54,440 nucleotides of DNA from Chloroflexota bacterium (GTDB lineage Bacteria > Chloroflexota > Anaerolineae > JAAEKA01): the NCBI GenBank assembly GCA_034717495.1, contig JAYELL010000005.1:1-54440 (forward strand), given 5' to 3'. This document shows positions 33,626-42,825 of this stretch, piece by piece. A model generated the notes under the pieces. The model was not told the origin of the DNA, did no database searches, and saw nothing but the letters and a program-made list of their open reading frames with translations. Each line of letters starts with the position of its first letter. Positions within the stretch are counted from its first letter, which is position 1. The position numbers were made by a program, and so were the translations under genes.

Positions 33626-34948
33626 TTAGGGTGTGGTACCAGGGGTGATGTACAGCGTATCGTGAGTCTGGTAGACCTCGGGCCAGATCACGGCGGCTTC
33701 CTGCCAATCCTGGTTGGGCTCGAAGTACTGCAGCAACAGGATGGCCGGGTCGGGCCATTGGTGCCACATGAAGGCGGGCACGCTGCCATCGTCGGGTAGG
33801 GGATTCTGGCTGGTGTATTCGAAGTAGTAACGCCCCTGGGCCAGGTTGATGTCCGTCTCCTCCAGGGCCTGGATCAGGGCCTCCGGCTCGGTGGTGCCGG
33901 CCCGCTCGATGGCGTCGGCCAGGATCCAGATGGTGTCGTAGGCTTCCAGGGCGTAGCTGGGCGGCGCGGTGTCGAATTGGGCCTCGTAGGCCTCGGCCAC
34001 CCGCCGGGTGGTATCGTTGTAGAGGCTTGGCGGCAGGCCAACCAGGGCATAGACGAAGTAGTTACCGTTGGGAACGCTCTCCCAGAATTCAGGTTGGATG
34101 GCCACCTGGTTGGTGGTGCCGATGGTGGTCTCGGTGGGCGCGACCCCCAGCTCCGCCATCTGCTGGGCCAGGTTGTAGCTGGTCTCACCTGTGACTGCCA
34201 CCCGGATCACGTCCGGGGACGGGTCCATGGCCTGAATGCGGCTCAGAATGGGTAGGAAGTCCTCGGTGCCCAGCTCGACGAAAAAGATCTCCATGATATT
34301 CAGTCCCAGCTCTTCGGCGAACTTTTGATCCTGGTCCGCCTGACCCGTGCCGTAGTCGGTGTTCTCGGCGATGATGACGATATCGTCAGCACCGACGGCG
34401 GAAAACCATTCCGCGCTAGCCCGGGCATTCATGGAAGAGGCGGGCGCGATGCGGAAGACCTCAGGATAGCCGGTTTCGGTGATCGCATCCGACCAGGTCT
34501 CGGAGAAGAGCACGGGGATACCGTTCTCGTGGGCAACGTCGGCGATGGGAATGCCGACTGCGCTGTGATATTCACCAGCCAGGGCGACGACGTTGTTCTC
34601 GTGGATCAACCGTTCGGCCACGGCCACGCCGCGCTCTGGCAGCCCCTCCGTGTCGGCGAAGATCAGCTCCACCGGCTTGCCCAGGACGCCCCCCTGCTCG
34701 TTGATGTCATCAACGGCCAGGCTCATGGCGAACTGCATGGCGATGCCACCTACCACGCTACCGGGCGCCGACAGGGGGCCAATGCCGCCAATGCGGATAG
34801 TGTTTGCCTCCTGGGCAACGGGCTCTTCGGCAACAGGCTCAGGGGCTTGAGCTGGTACGGGCGCCACCGGTGCGACGCAGGAGGTCGCTAACAGCGCCAG
34901 GATCAGCAATGCGGACAAAAAAAGACCGTTTCGAGCGTAAATGTTCAA
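33626..34948 (-). CDS. LivK-type amino-acid/amide-binding lipoprotein
   Basis: The start is TTG 34948, seven bases after AAAGGAG; the upstream ATG-containing frame (to 35020) lacks such support. The 440-residue lipoprotein has lipobox ATSC (Cys24), an Ala/Pro/Glu linker and a type-I periplasmic binding domain of the Peripla_BP_6 family (RIGGIGPLSAPGSVVGG, DDINEQGGVLGKPVELIFADTEG, AFDTIWILADAIERAGT-like end). It is the first gene of the liv-type operon. Confidence 0.92.
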   Translation of the reverse strand: MNIYARNGLFLSALLILALLATSCVAPVAPVPAQAPEPVAEEPVAQEANTIRIGGIGPLSAPGSVVGGIAMQFAMSLAVDDINEQGGVLGKPVELIFADTEGLPERGVAVAERLIHENNVVALAGEYHSAVGIPIADVAHENGIPVLFSETWSDAITETGYPEVFRIAPASSMNARASAEWFSAVGADDIVIIAENTDYGTGQADQDQKFAEELGLNIMEIFFVELGTEDFLPILSRIQAMDPSPDVIRVAVTGETSYNLAQQMAELGVAPTETTIGTTNQVAIQPEFWESVPNGNYFVYALVGLPPSLYNDTTRRVAEAYEAQFDTAPPSYALEAYDTIWILADAIERAGTTEPEALIQALEETDINLAQGRYYFEYTSQNPLPDDGSVPAFMWHQWPDPAILLLQYFEPNQDWQEAAVIWPEVYQTHDTLYITPGTTP

Positions 34949-35075
34949 GGGGTTGCTCCTTTCTAGGTGACGTGTGATTTTGGGATTCGGGTGACCGGCG
35001 CCTGGCTGGGATGGCGGCACGGCGCAATAGGCCGGTCGCCGGCATGGCCTTGACGGCGGTTCAGGGAATCGGGGC

Positions 35076-35088
35076 AGTGATCACCTCC
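35076..35088 (-). promoter_or_regulatory. Orphan perfect Shine-Dalgarno sequence in the liv leader
   Basis: On the minus strand the leader has AAGGAGGTGATC, fully complementary to the usual 16S rRNA 3' tail, but there is no start codon at normal distance and the livK start is 130 bases downstream. It could be a ribosome standby site, or the start of an unrecognised leader peptide. Position is approximate within two bases. Confidence 0.4.
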
Positions 35089-35369
35089 TTGGGTTAGCAG
35101 GCTCTGAATCAGCTCGACATAATCGCATCGTCTGTCACGACGTGAGTCACGCGACAACCGGGCGGTTGCTTGAGCCTGTGAGCTGTTCGGTTGGTCCGCT
35201 AAATTGATCGCAACACCGATCGAGGCAGCGAACTCTCATTGGAGCGCCTGATGGTGGCGATCAGGTGTGGATGGTTGCGACTGACGATGGAGGAAATGGT
35301 GTTCCTGGACGCAGAGGGATAGCATGCGACGATCGAGCATTGGTTTGCTAGCTTGCCCTCCGGCGATGT

Positions 35370-35398
35370 ATCTTACCTTGAAACCGGCATTCTGTCAA
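35370..35398 (-). promoter_or_regulatory. Promoter of the liv-type operon
   Basis: On the minus strand, TTGACA (35393-35398), a 17-bp spacer and TAAGAT (35370-35375). It is the best promoter match upstream of livK and implies a leader of about 415 bases. Confidence 0.65.
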
Positions 35399-35733
35399 CT
35401 GGGGTTTCGCAAGGGGGATAGCGCAAGACGTGTGCTCATCCCACTGCCCGAGCCGGGCAGGAGCTTACGCAGTGAGGGCCTCCTACTACCCTGGAAGCCG
35501 GCTCGCATCGTCTGCTGATGGCTGACCTGTCGCGGCGTTCGCGGGCCTCTCCGGGTGCAACCGGGGATGACCTCGTGTTGGATACCCCGGCAAACTGAAG
35601 CGGTCCATTTGGGTGGACGGTATGTTCCCAACTCGTTTGGCCGGTGGTGTCTCGATCGCGCCTTGCGCTACAAGCCTCTCGATGTCCACCTCGTCGTACC
35701 TGTAACCTGGAAAAACCTCGCCGGACACAGCAG

Positions 35734-35845
35734 AGCATGCATCCATCCTCGTTTGCGAAGATGAAGGATGAAACCTCCGGCAGCCAGGCAAAATCGGCAC
35801 GTTTTCGGCGGTCAAATGATGTGAGATTAGGTTATGTCACAGTCC
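35734..35845. repeat. Dispersed intergenic repeat, copy 2
   Basis: This aligns with 84-220 in the same orientation, including CCATCCTCGTTTGC, AAGATGAAGGATG, CGGCACGTT and CGGCGGTCAAATGAT, with scattered substitutions. See copy 1 for the hairpin. Confidence 0.6.
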
Positions 35846-36019
35846 CTTTGAAACCAACCGGCGGGAGCTGGAGGAAACTGAAAAGGGCCGCTGACAACTA
35901 CGAAAAGTGTTGGAAAAGCCAGATCTTCGAGACACGAATGATGAGACTTGCCGGGGAGTTCGAAGGCGCTGGCGCGTGGTCGTACAAGAACTATCCTGGC
36001 AGAGGAGTATCAGACTCTG

Positions 36020-36841
36020 TCAACTATCTGGTTGTCCAGTTTCCCCTGGTGCGGCTGCGGCACGAAGTTTTTGCATTCCTTCCTGGAGGACTTCCTGGAA
36101 CATCCATATGTCTGACGAGAAGGTAGCAATCATCATCCCCCGTTCAATCCAGTGTACCAGGCGTTCAGTGTCGGGTAAATGCAAGCCCCAAGGCATGGTG
36201 TGGGCTTCACAAGTGGCTACTATGCGTTCAAGCATATGCTCGGCCAGGGGGTCTTTGGTGTTGCCAGCCACACCGAGTGAGAGGGCCAGGTCGTCCATGC
36301 CAATGACTACGCCATCGATACCGGGCACGGCAATCATCTCCGGCAAGGCCTCGACGCCTGCCTTGCTTTCAATCTGAATGAAGTTGAGGAGATTATCGTT
36401 TGCCCACCGGACATATTCACGAAAATCGATCTCGGCGAAGTCGACGTGGGCGGCCAGGCGGCTGAATCCGCGTTGACCCATCGGCGGGTACTTGCTGTAG
36501 CGCATGATCTGCCGCACCTGGTCCGCGCACTCCACCCGCGGGGTCATGATGCCCTGAGCACCGGCGTCTAACAGGCGGGCGTACATGTGGTATTGGGTAT
36601 CCGGCACACGCACGAGGGGGGTAATGCCGGCGAGACGAGCGACTTGGATGAGGTCGGCGGCGGTCTCAAGATTGTATGGCCCATGTTCCATATCGAGGAA
36701 AACGAATTCCAGGCCATAGTTGGCCAGGAGTTGAATGATCGCGGGCGCACGCACCTGGACGATCATGGTGCCGATCACTACACGGCCATCGGCAAACGCT
36801 TGTTTGATGGGACTTGAGACCAGGCCTGGTCCTTTTTTCAT
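36020..36841 (-). CDS. HpcH/HpaI-family aldolase
   Basis: This 273-residue cytosolic class II (metal-dependent) pyruvate aldolase has the family motifs FVFLDMEHGPYN (catalytic and metal-binding region), TPLVRVPD, LLDAGAQGIMTPRVE and QIESKAGVEALPEM. Relatives are 4-hydroxy-2-oxoheptanedioate aldolase and 2-keto-3-deoxy-L-rhamnonate aldolase, which split 2-keto-3-deoxy acids into pyruvate and an aldehyde. It starts one base after the dehydrogenase stop and is the last gene of the cluster. Its presence suggests that the imported compound is turned into a 2-keto-3-deoxy acid. Confidence 0.92.
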   Translation of the reverse strand: MKKGPGLVSSPIKQAFADGRVVIGTMIVQVRAPAIIQLLANYGLEFVFLDMEHGPYNLETAADLIQVARLAGITPLVRVPDTQYHMYARLLDAGAQGIMTPRVECADQVRQIMRYSKYPPMGQRGFSRLAAHVDFAEIDFREYVRWANDNLLNFIQIESKAGVEALPEMIAVPGIDGVVIGMDDLALSLGVAGNTKDPLAEHMLERIVATCEAHTMPWGLHLPDTERLVHWIERGMMIATFSSDIWMFQEVLQEGMQKLRAAAAPGETGQPDS

Positions 36842-36842
36842 G

Positions 36843-37874
36843 TCAATCCTCGAAAACTCCCCAGCGCTCTTCTGCCCTGGGCCGCACCGACTGGTTGACG
36901 ATGGTGGGAGGCCAGCAGTTAAGCAACAATTGGGCTGCGATTCCCGCGCTATTGCGGTAAAGCATATCCACGGCAGAAACTGAATAACTGGCGACGTGGG
37001 GCGTCACCAGAACGTTCTCCATACCATACAAGGGGGAGTCTGCCGGCAACGGCTCCTTTTCGGTCACATCCAGGCCGGCTGCCAGCAATTTGCCCGATTG
37101 CAGCGCTGTCACCAATGCTTGCTCGTCAACTACCGCGCCGCGGCTGGTGTTGACGAGCACCGCGCCTGGCTTCATGGCGTCGAATGCCGCTGCATTCAAG
37201 AAATGATAGGTTGCATCTGTGAGCGGCGTGTGGATGGTCACGAAATCGGAGCGGTGCAACAGTTCCTCCAGGGGTACCTTCTCCACGCCGCAGGATTCCA
37301 TGTACCCGGAATCGATATAGGGGTCGGCTGCGATCACCGTCAGGCCGAAGCTGCGCAAGCGCCTGGCAATGGACTGGCCAACGCGGCCAAAGCCGATCAA
37401 TCCCAGTGTTTTTCCATGGATTCGCACACAGGGGATGGCGCTGAGACGGTGCCATTGGCGATTGATTGCCCGACGATTAAGGGGAGCCAGGCGCCGGGCG
37501 CAGGCGAAAAGCAAGGCGATGGTGTGTTCTGCCACCTCTTCGGTGCACCAATCTGCCACATTGCTGACCAGAATACCAAATTCAGAAGCGATTCCAACGT
37601 CGATCGAGTCATAGCCGAGGCCCATGCGGATGATGCCGCGACATCGGGTGAGGTGGGGGATTGTGTGCCGGTTCAGGAGGGGGCGGACCGACTGGATCAT
37701 GACCACATCCGCGTTTTTGGCCATCACCACCACCGATTCCTCGGTGCGCTGTTGGCCGATCTTCAACTCAGCGCCCGCGTTGCCCAGCGTTTCAGCCATA
37801 TCGGCCAGGGAAGCTGGCGTGATATCAAAGAGATCCGAGTCATAGTCAACCAGGGTCACACTGTAACGGGCCAT
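36843..37874 (-). CDS. D-isomer-specific 2-hydroxyacid dehydrogenase
   Basis: This 343-residue NAD(P)-dependent enzyme has the Rossmann motif GLIGFGRVGQSIARRL, the catalytic Arg region VNTSRGAVVDEQALV, a Glu in DVTEKEPLP and a catalytic His in TPHVASYS. Relatives include phosphoglycerate and glyoxylate/hydroxypyruvate reductases. AAGGAG precedes ATG 37874. Beside an HpaI aldolase it could reduce the aldehyde-derived or 2-keto product. Confidence 0.92.
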   Translation of the reverse strand: MARYSVTLVDYDSDLFDITPASLADMAETLGNAGAELKIGQQRTEESVVVMAKNADVVMIQSVRPLLNRHTIPHLTRCRGIIRMGLGYDSIDVGIASEFGILVSNVADWCTEEVAEHTIALLFACARRLAPLNRRAINRQWHRLSAIPCVRIHGKTLGLIGFGRVGQSIARRLRSFGLTVIAADPYIDSGYMESCGVEKVPLEELLHRSDFVTIHTPLTDATYHFLNAAAFDAMKPGAVLVNTSRGAVVDEQALVTALQSGKLLAAGLDVTEKEPLPADSPLYGMENVLVTPHVASYSVSAVDMLYRNSAGIAAQLLLNCWPPTIVNQSVRPRAEERWGVFED

Positions 37875-37904
37875 TAGCTGTCGTCACTCCTTCTGCAACA
37901 TTTG

Positions 37905-37930
37905 CCGATTCGCCATTCGCTGATTCGCCC
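37905..37930. repeat. Short heptamer repeat between permease and dehydrogenase genes
   Basis: CGATTCG, CCATTCG and CTGATTCG follow one another, the same style of repeat as in glpA and at the right edge of the window. Confidence 0.6.
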
Positions 37931-37942
37931 GCTGCCAACCCC

Positions 37943-38818
37943 CTACCCCTTGATCCCTACCATGACCATGCTCTGCATCACCCAGCGTTGCATGAAAATG
38001 AACATGATGAGAAGCGGCAGCATGCTGACCAGCGCGCCGGCAGCGACCAGTGTGTGCTCGACATAAAATGCGGTGCTGAAGACCTGGAGACCCACGGTGA
38101 TCGTCATCATCTCCTGGCTGCTGGCCATGACCAGCGGCCAGAGGAAATCATTCCAGGCGAGGATGGTCTTGAGCACGGCCACGGTTACGAAACCGGGAAT
38201 GGTCAGGGGCAAGGCGACGCGGAGAAAGATCGTGAACTCACGGGCACCGTCCACGCGGGCGGCGTCGATGTAGTCGTCGGGAATGCCTTCCATGAATTGC
38301 CGCATGATAAAGACCCCGAGGACCGTCATCCAGTTGGATCCGACAATACCGGGGTAGGTGTTGGTCAGGCCGACGCTGTTGAACATGAGGTAAAGGGGAA
38401 CGACGGTGATCTCGGGTGGCATCATGAGCAGGGCGATGACCGAGAGAAACAGCAGCTCCTTGCCCTTGAAGCGCAATTTGGCGAAGGCATAGCCGGCCAG
38501 CGAGGCAAAGAACAGGCTGGAGATCACCGACAACGTGGTGACGATGACTGAATTGAGCAGCCATCGGTCAATCGGATACTCGCTGAACAACGTCTTGAAG
38601 TTCTCGAAGTAGAGCCAATTGTCCGGCAGCCAGGTCATGGGAATGCGGTTGACCTCTTGCGGGTGTTTCAAGGCCGTCAGAAGGGTCCACAGCAGGGGCC
38701 AAAGCATGATCAGCAGTCCAACCATTGAAAACAGAAACAGAGAGATCCTGCCCAGGCTGTGTGACCACCGATGCCTGTGTGGAGCGCTGTTCGTGTGCTT
38801 ATCGGGTGATGTTACCAT
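37943..38818 (-). CDS. Carbohydrate ABC transporter permease, MalG/UgpE type
   Basis: This 291-residue inner-membrane protein has six predicted membrane segments and the EAA loop DAARVDGAREFTIFLRVALP, and ends in MVMVGIKG as is usual for the family. It follows the MalF-type permease by 15 bases. The pair forms the channel for the Tat-lipoprotein binding protein of this cluster. Confidence 0.93.
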   Translation of the reverse strand: MVTSPDKHTNSAPHRHRWSHSLGRISLFLFSMVGLLIMLWPLLWTLLTALKHPQEVNRIPMTWLPDNWLYFENFKTLFSEYPIDRWLLNSVIVTTLSVISSLFFASLAGYAFAKLRFKGKELLFLSVIALLMMPPEITVVPLYLMFNSVGLTNTYPGIVGSNWMTVLGVFIMRQFMEGIPDDYIDAARVDGAREFTIFLRVALPLTIPGFVTVAVLKTILAWNDFLWPLVMASSQEMMTITVGLQVFSTAFYVEHTLVAAGALVSMLPLLIMFIFMQRWVMQSMVMVGIKG

Positions 38819-38833
38819 GACGGTTCATGCAAC

Positions 38834-39820
38834 TCAATACTCGATCTGGCGGGAGAGGACGCGGCGCTGGAGTAGCGTCAGTGCCAGGATGAGCACGAAG
38901 AGCACGATCGCGGCGGCGGCGGCCGTGCTCATGTGAAAATACTGGAAGGCCGAATCATAGATGTGCAGCACAACGGTGCGGCTGGCGTGGGCAGGGCCGC
39001 CCTGAGCCGCGATGTAGGGCAGGTCGAACGTGCGCAGTGAGGTGATCACCTCCAGAATGATAACCAGTACGAGCTGCGGATTGAGCAGCGGGAAGGTGAT
39101 GTGCCTGAACTGTTGCCAGCGGCTGGCGCCATCGATAGAGGAGGCGTCGTAGTAATCGTTGGGGACGCTCTCAAGCCCGGCCACGAAGATGACCATGGCA
39201 AAGCCCAGGCGCGCCCAGACGTACATGATGGAGAGGGAGGGCAACACCTGCGCTGTGTCGTTGAGGAAACCTTGCTCCGGCAACCCCAGCGATCGCAATA
39301 TGTTGTTGAGCAGACCGATCGAGGGGTTGAACATCCATTTCCAGACGAAGGCTACCGCCACCAGCGAGACGATCAAGGGCAGGAAGTAGCCTGCCTTGAA
39401 AAGGTTGCGTCCCGGGAGCCTGGTGCGGGATTGGAAGGCCAGGGCCGCGAGCAGGGCAAAGAAGACCGTCATCGGCACGCTCAGCAGGGTGAAGATCAAA
39501 GTGTTGACCAGGCTCTTGCGAAAGAGAGGGTCGGTCAATAGCTCAACGTAGCTCTGCAAACCCACGAAATCTCCGAATCCGTGGATGTTCCAGTTTCTGA
39601 CGCTGAGAACGATAGTGTACGCGGCAGGGATGAAAAAGATAATGATGATGTAGATGAGAGTTGGCAGGGTGAACAGGTAGCCGCTACGGGCCTCGCGGTA
39701 GGCGGTCGTGCTGCCTGTGATCACGCCAACAATGTAATTCCTGGTGCCCCACGGCTTTTTGGAGCCAGGCGGGCCACTTTGCCCAGAGGATACGTTTCTG
39801 CCGGCATTGGCCGTGGTCAT
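38834..39820 (-). CDS. Carbohydrate ABC transporter permease, MalF/UgpA type
   Basis: This 328-residue inner-membrane protein has a polar N-terminal tail of about 45 residues, then six membrane segments starting at GYLFTLPTLIYIIIIFFIPAAY. The EAA loop is YDASSIDGASRWQQFRHITFP. The ribosome binding site before ATG 39820 is weak. No ATPase is encoded in the cluster. Confidence 0.93.
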   Translation of the reverse strand: MTTANAGRNVSSGQSGPPGSKKPWGTRNYIVGVITGSTTAYREARSGYLFTLPTLIYIIIIFFIPAAYTIVLSVRNWNIHGFGDFVGLQSYVELLTDPLFRKSLVNTLIFTLLSVPMTVFFALLAALAFQSRTRLPGRNLFKAGYFLPLIVSLVAVAFVWKWMFNPSIGLLNNILRSLGLPEQGFLNDTAQVLPSLSIMYVWARLGFAMVIFVAGLESVPNDYYDASSIDGASRWQQFRHITFPLLNPQLVLVIILEVITSLRTFDLPYIAAQGGPAHASRTVVLHIYDSAFQYFHMSTAAAAAIVLFVLILALTLLQRRVLSRQIEY

Positions 39821-39912
39821 TGTGGGTTTCCGTGGTGGTTGTCTTGAGGGGTTCGTGGATCACGCATGGAGCCGGCAACCAACCTCATGCGTGATCCAAC
39901 ATGTGACAAGAA

Positions 39913-41265
39913 TCAGCCGCAGGGCCCCTTATCCATGACCTTCTGCATGTCGGCAGCTGCTGCGTCCAACGCTTCTTTGGGATCTGATTTCTGAAGCAGG
40001 ATCTCTTGAATCGCCTGGGCATGGCGATCACCCAGCTCCTGGTGGCGCGCATGGGTATAAAGCGCCTCAACGTAGTTCTCCGAGGCGTAGGCCAGCGCAT
40101 CGTAGTCGGCGCGGGCCTGCATGTGCTCGGAGTCGGTGTTTTTGGTCCAGGCCACTGGCGAGCCGTTGAGCTTGGAGGCTTCGAGGTCGCCTTCCTGGGT
40201 GGCCACGGCCATGCGGATGAAGTCCCAGGCCGGCTCCTTCAGCGGGCTGAATTGGTTGACCATCATTGCCCAATCAACCACGCCGGTGGCGCCCATGCCC
40301 TCATCAACCTGGCGGGGGATGTGGGAGACCTTGTAATTGATGTCGGGCGCGTTGTCGGCCAGCCAGCCAACCATGAAGGACTCGCGGAAGAACATGGATG
40401 CCTGTCCGGCCGCGAATTGCTGCTCGGGTTTGCCCAGCGTGATGCTGGAGATGTTCTCGTCCACGAGCCTGCGAGCGAACTCGAGGGCCTCGACCGCTTC
40501 CGGGGAGTTTGCGACATCCGCGGCCTGGCTGTTCTCCAGGTCGTAGATACGGGCACCAAAGGCATGCAGGAAGGGGATGATCTTGCTGCCGGTGCCGGCC
40601 CCGCGGGCGTCGTCGTAGCGATGAGCGAAGCCGGAGCGGGTGACGTTTCCGGCGTCATCGCTCTGGGCAAGGATCTTGGCATATTCGTACAACTCATCCA
40701 TGGTCTCCGGTGGGCCTTCGAGACCGGCCTCGGCGAAGTGATCGGTGTTGTAGAACAGCATGCTGCCCAGGCCGTTGGTGGGGCCATCGGGATAGCCGTA
40801 CCAGGTGTTGTCGTACTTCATGACGTTGTGAAAGGCTGGGATGATCTCCGCTTCCGCCAGTTCGACCAGGTCGGCGGGCATGGGATCGGCCACGCCTACG
40901 CAGCCGGCCCACGGCGCCACCAGGCCGACGAAGATATCGGGGGCGTTCTCCCTGCCGGCGAATGCTGCCAGGAACTTGGCCTCGAAACCGACGAAGGGGT
41001 ACTCGACCATATCGACCTCGATGTTAGGGTACTTTTCCTGGAACTCGGGGATGATGGTCTCGAAGTAATCGAAAGCGTCGTAGTGATTGTCGATCGGCTG
41101 CCAGAAGGTCAGGGTGCCGGAAAGCTCGCCCGGGGCCGCGGCCGGCTGAGCTGGAGCCTGAACTACTGGCGCAGCACAACTGCTGATGAGGGGCATGGCG
41201 ACCGCAGAGCCGACCGTGAATGCGCTAATCCGGAGGAAATTGCGCCGGGTGACTGGTTTGGACAT
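39913..41265 (-). CDS. Family 1 sugar-binding protein, Tat-type lipoprotein
   Basis: This 450-residue protein has a twin-arginine motif (TRRNFLRIS, residues 6-14) and a lipobox (LISSC, Cys30), pointing to Tat export and lipid anchoring, whereas the other binding proteins in the window have ordinary Sec signals. The domain is of the UgpB/MalE type (GTLTFWQPIDNHYDAF, EKYPNIEVDMVEYPF). AAAAGGAG precedes ATG 41265. It is transcribed from a strong promoter with a GntR-type operator and heads the transporter half of the cluster. Confidence 0.92.
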   Translation of the reverse strand: MSKPVTRRNFLRISAFTVGSAVAMPLISSCAAPVVQAPAQPAAAPGELSGTLTFWQPIDNHYDAFDYFETIIPEFQEKYPNIEVDMVEYPFVGFEAKFLAAFAGRENAPDIFVGLVAPWAGCVGVADPMPADLVELAEAEIIPAFHNVMKYDNTWYGYPDGPTNGLGSMLFYNTDHFAEAGLEGPPETMDELYEYAKILAQSDDAGNVTRSGFAHRYDDARGAGTGSKIIPFLHAFGARIYDLENSQAADVANSPEAVEALEFARRLVDENISSITLGKPEQQFAAGQASMFFRESFMVGWLADNAPDINYKVSHIPRQVDEGMGATGVVDWAMMVNQFSPLKEPAWDFIRMAVATQEGDLEASKLNGSPVAWTKNTDSEHMQARADYDALAYASENYVEALYTHARHQELGDRHAQAIQEILLQKSDPKEALDAAAADMQKVMDKGPCG

Positions 41266-41452
41266 AGTGGAACTCCTTTTTTCCGTGGGAATATGCGGTG
41301 AGAGGGACTAGCCAGAAAAGCAAGGCGACGGATCGGCAGTCAGGCCCAATAGGCACCTCCTTGCGCCAGGGCGACTTGCCGCGCCCGGGCGGAGCGTAGC
41401 AAAAAAGATCCTTCCGGATCGGAGTTGAACTGCGTGGGCAATATATCGTATG

Positions 41453-41462
41453 TGGTATACCA
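41453..41462 (-). promoter_or_regulatory. Predicted GntR/FadR operator before the transporter genes
   Basis: The perfect 10-bp palindrome TGGTATACCA lies three bases downstream of the -10 box. The wider 19-mer ATCGTATGTGGTATACCAG (41445-41463) is repeated before the regulator gene at 45848-45866 with only small differences. FadR-subfamily operators have this GT...AC form. Confidence 0.75.
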
Positions 41463-41464
41463 GA

Positions 41465-41493
41465 ATTATACCAGAAGGCTGGTTCGTTGTCAA
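41465..41493 (-). promoter_or_regulatory. Consensus promoter of the transporter half of the cluster
   Basis: On the minus strand, TTGACA (41488-41493), a 17-bp spacer and TATAAT (41465-41470) are a full consensus match. A leader of about 190 bases precedes ATG 41265. Confidence 0.85.
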
Positions 41494-41520
41494 CACCTTT
41501 TTTCACAAATGGTCCTCCGG

Positions 41521-42777
41521 TCAGCATCGGATGGGGTATTTTCCGAAGCGGCGCGCGGCAGCAAGCATGGTATCCAGGTTTTTAGGCGGAACATCCATCA
41601 GCACGGAGTTCGAGGTGCTGAACACGTAGCCACCACCGGGCGCAACGGCTTTCATCAGCTTGACCACCTGGGCCTCGATCTGATCCGGTGTTCCTCGCAC
41701 CAGCAGATCGCAGTCCAGGTTGCCCAGCAGGGCCAGCCGGTCGCCGTACTGTCGCTTGAAGGCGAAGATGTCCATGTTGGCGCCCGGTTCCAGGGAATGC
41801 AGGCCGTCAATGCCCACATCATCGACGAGAACCGGCAGATGGGAGCGGAGATCGCCGTCGCCATGCTTGATGTACTTCAAACCGCAGCGGTGGGTTTCGT
41901 CCACGATCCGTCTGAGATAAGGAGCGATCAGCTCGCGCAGGTGGCGCACCGAGAAAATGGGCCCGGCCTTGAATGCCCAGTCATTGCCGCCCGTGATCCC
42001 ATCCACCCCGAGGTCAGCCTGAGCCCGCACCAACTGGACGATTCCTTCTGTTGTCACCTCCATATACCGGTGAACGAGTGCAGGTTCGCACACCATCGCC
42101 ATAAGGAAGTCCGTGACGTGGGCGGTAGAGCCTGGGTAGCATACGTCGCCCCAGCCCAGGACAAAGATATTTTCCGCCAGCGGGTGTTCGACCGCCTGGC
42201 GGATTCCGTCCAGCGCATCTCGCAGTGGTTCGGTGCTGAGATCGATTGGACGGTCTTCCAGGACTTCGATGTAACGCCTTAACTCGTCGATGCCGCCCTG
42301 CTTGATCGAATCGTCGGCATCTGCCAGGATCTCGCTTTCATCGATATAGATGTGCCGGGACCAGAATCCGTCCGGGTGTTTGATAATCCAGGTGTCAGGA
42401 TTGGGTTGCTGATAACTCACCTCCAGCAATGCGTTTGGAGCCCAGTTCCCGGAACCGAACGCAAAGGGTGTGAGGAAGTCGGTGGGGCGGACGCGCACCA
42501 TGTCGAAGCCCATGTGGTCGTAGAAGGTCATGGTGTCGTCGACGATACGACTGATCACGGCGCGCCGGGCGCTGGGCCCGCTGGCGTTCGCCTCCAAAAC
42601 GGCCCGGATTGTGCGACCGCCCCCCGTGGGCAGCAGGATATCCCGGTTCATGATCCGGCGTGCGACCGCGTTGTGAAAGCCCAGCTCCCAGATCGGGACG
42701 CGGTCGGCTTCCTGAAAGGAAAGTGCTAACCGGATCCTTTCCTTACCGGACAGCCCATCAGGCTTGCCGTTCTTCAT
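41521..42777 (-). CDS. Uroporphyrinogen-decarboxylase-family protein (1 of 3)
   Basis: This 418-residue soluble protein has a URO-D/corrinoid-methyltransferase TIM-barrel fold: DRVPIWELGF, GGNDWAFKAGPIFSVRHLRELIAP, YIKHGDGDLRSHLPVLVDDVG, DGLHSLEPGANMDIFAFKRQYGDRLALLGNLD. In MtaA-type methyltransferases zinc is held by His-x-Cys-Gly-Asn; here the site reads HGDGD, with Asp in place of Cys, so classical thiol methyl transfer is doubtful. GGGAG precedes ATG 42777. The gene is the third URO-D-like one in a row; tetrapyrrole synthesis is unlikely because no other haem or cobalamin gene is near. Confidence 0.85.
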   Translation of the reverse strand: MKNGKPDGLSGKERIRLALSFQEADRVPIWELGFHNAVARRIMNRDILLPTGGGRTIRAVLEANASGPSARRAVISRIVDDTMTFYDHMGFDMVRVRPTDFLTPFAFGSGNWAPNALLEVSYQQPNPDTWIIKHPDGFWSRHIYIDESEILADADDSIKQGGIDELRRYIEVLEDRPIDLSTEPLRDALDGIRQAVEHPLAENIFVLGWGDVCYPGSTAHVTDFLMAMVCEPALVHRYMEVTTEGIVQLVRAQADLGVDGITGGNDWAFKAGPIFSVRHLRELIAPYLRRIVDETHRCGLKYIKHGDGDLRSHLPVLVDDVGIDGLHSLEPGANMDIFAFKRQYGDRLALLGNLDCDLLVRGTPDQIEAQVVKLMKAVAPGGGYVFSTSNSVLMDVPPKNLDTMLAAARRFGKYPIRC

Positions 42778-42825
42778 GGTGTTTCTCCCAAGTCTATGTG
42801 CCTGGATTTAGCAGCCAATGCGAAA

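Larger units (their letters stand above)
34949..36019. other. Long intergenic region upstream of the liv-type operon
   Basis: It contains the liv promoter (35370-35398), a leader of about 415 bases, and one copy of a dispersed repeat (35734-35845). Several open frames of 60-160 codons cross it on both strands, but none has a recognisable family and a ribosome binding site together. One minus-strand stretch (RYDEVDIERLVAQGAIE, about 35640-35700) looks protein-like and could be a decayed gene. Confidence 0.5.

Noticed and set aside
35555-35764. 69-codon plus-strand frame and overlapping minus-strand frames upstream of the liv operon
   Set aside because: Some stretches look protein-like, but frames on both strands overlap, none has a ribosome binding site plus a known family, and one ends within the dispersed repeat.
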